Origin: Planctomycetota bacterium
GTDB lineage: Bacteria > Planctomycetota > Planctomycetia > Pirellulales > Pirellulaceae
Length of the DNA stretch: 5,629 nt
Assembly (NCBI GenBank): GCA_024274855.1
Contig: JAJSAJ010000605.1
Span: 1-5,629, forward strand
Direction: 5' to 3'
Notes under the pieces: model-generated
The model's database searches: none
What the model saw: the letters and a program-made list of their open reading frames with translations, nothing else
Told to the model about the DNA's origin: nothing
Made by a program: the position numbers and the translations under genes
Shown here: piece by piece, positions 5,564 to 5,629 of the stretch
How the letters are laid out: each line of letters opens with the position of its first letter
Numbering within the stretch: position 1 is the stretch's first letter

Positions 5564-5595
5564 GCAGTAGGGCTTGCATCTCACTGCTGTTTTTT
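5564..5595 (+). terminator. Weak terminator-like hairpin with T-run
   Basis: GCAGT (5564-5568) pairs with ACTGC (5583-5587) across a 14-base loop, followed by TG and six T (5590-5595). The layout fits an intrinsic terminator for the plus-strand pseudogene, which ends 15 bp upstream. The stem is only 5 bp and the loop is long, so the call is tentative. Confidence 0.3.
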
Positions 5596-5608
5596 CGGCT
5601 GATCGACC

Positions 5609-5629
5609 CCAACGGCCTTGTGCCGTTGG
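5609..5629. repeat. Perfect inverted repeat at the right window edge
   Basis: CCAACGGC (5609-5616) and GCCGTTGG (5622-5629) pair perfectly around CTTGT. Two further C (5607-5608) precede the left arm, so the stem may continue past the window. On the minus strand no T-run follows; on the plus strand the next bases are not visible. It could be a terminator stem or another small palindromic repeat. Confidence 0.5.

Overview
The window looks like a piece of a Planctomycetes-type (or similar PVC/Acidobacteria-like) chromosome. The main evidence is a gene pair on the minus strand: an exported protein with FG-GAP/VCBS repeats and an ASPIC/UnbV C-terminus (the CRTAC1-like family), directly preceded by a membrane-anchored TPR protein. 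These families are strongly expanded in planctomycetes. The intergenic DNA is also rich in short repeats and hairpins. The taxonomic call is an inference from gene content, not from a marker gene.

Layout, left to right. Positions 1-151 lie downstream of a minus-strand gene. They hold a reading frame open to the window edge and one copy of a dispersed repeat. Positions 152-901 (minus) encode a multi-pass membrane protein of unknown function with a good ribosome binding site. Positions 902-1466 (565 bp) are gene-free but densely structured. They contain a 15-bp operator-like palindrome, a 68-bp tandem repeat carrying CCCATGGG palindromes, a second copy of the left-edge repeat, a 78-bp long inverted repeat with GGGGTC(A/T)GAC ends, and a small cluster of GATTAGTG repeats. 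Positions 1467-3140 (minus) are the VCBS/ASPIC-UnbV gene and 3157-4791 (minus) the TPR gene. They are separated by 16 bp and are very probably one transcription unit, read TPR first.

Positions 4792-5198 hold no convincing gene. They contain a TATAAT box correctly oriented for the TPR-CRTAC1 unit and a perfect 8-bp-stem hairpin. Positions 5199-5549 (plus) hold a decayed gene: one continuous reading frame interrupted by a single TAA at 5289-5291. It encodes a recognisable helix-turn-helix/winged-helix C-terminus with no usable start. The last 80 bp contain a weak terminator-like hairpin followed by six T, and a perfect 8-bp inverted repeat ending exactly at the window edge.

How the genes may work together: the TPR protein should be anchored in the cytoplasmic membrane with its TPR solenoid outside the cytoplasm. 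The CRTAC1-like protein should be exported and fold into a calcium-binding beta-propeller. Co-transcription suggests a shared extracytoplasmic role, possibly a scaffold and its propeller partner, but nothing in the sequence identifies a substrate. I found no defence system, CRISPR array, tRNA, rRNA or intact transposase. The most interesting material is the mosaic of repeats at 902-1384 and the overlooked pseudogene at the right end.
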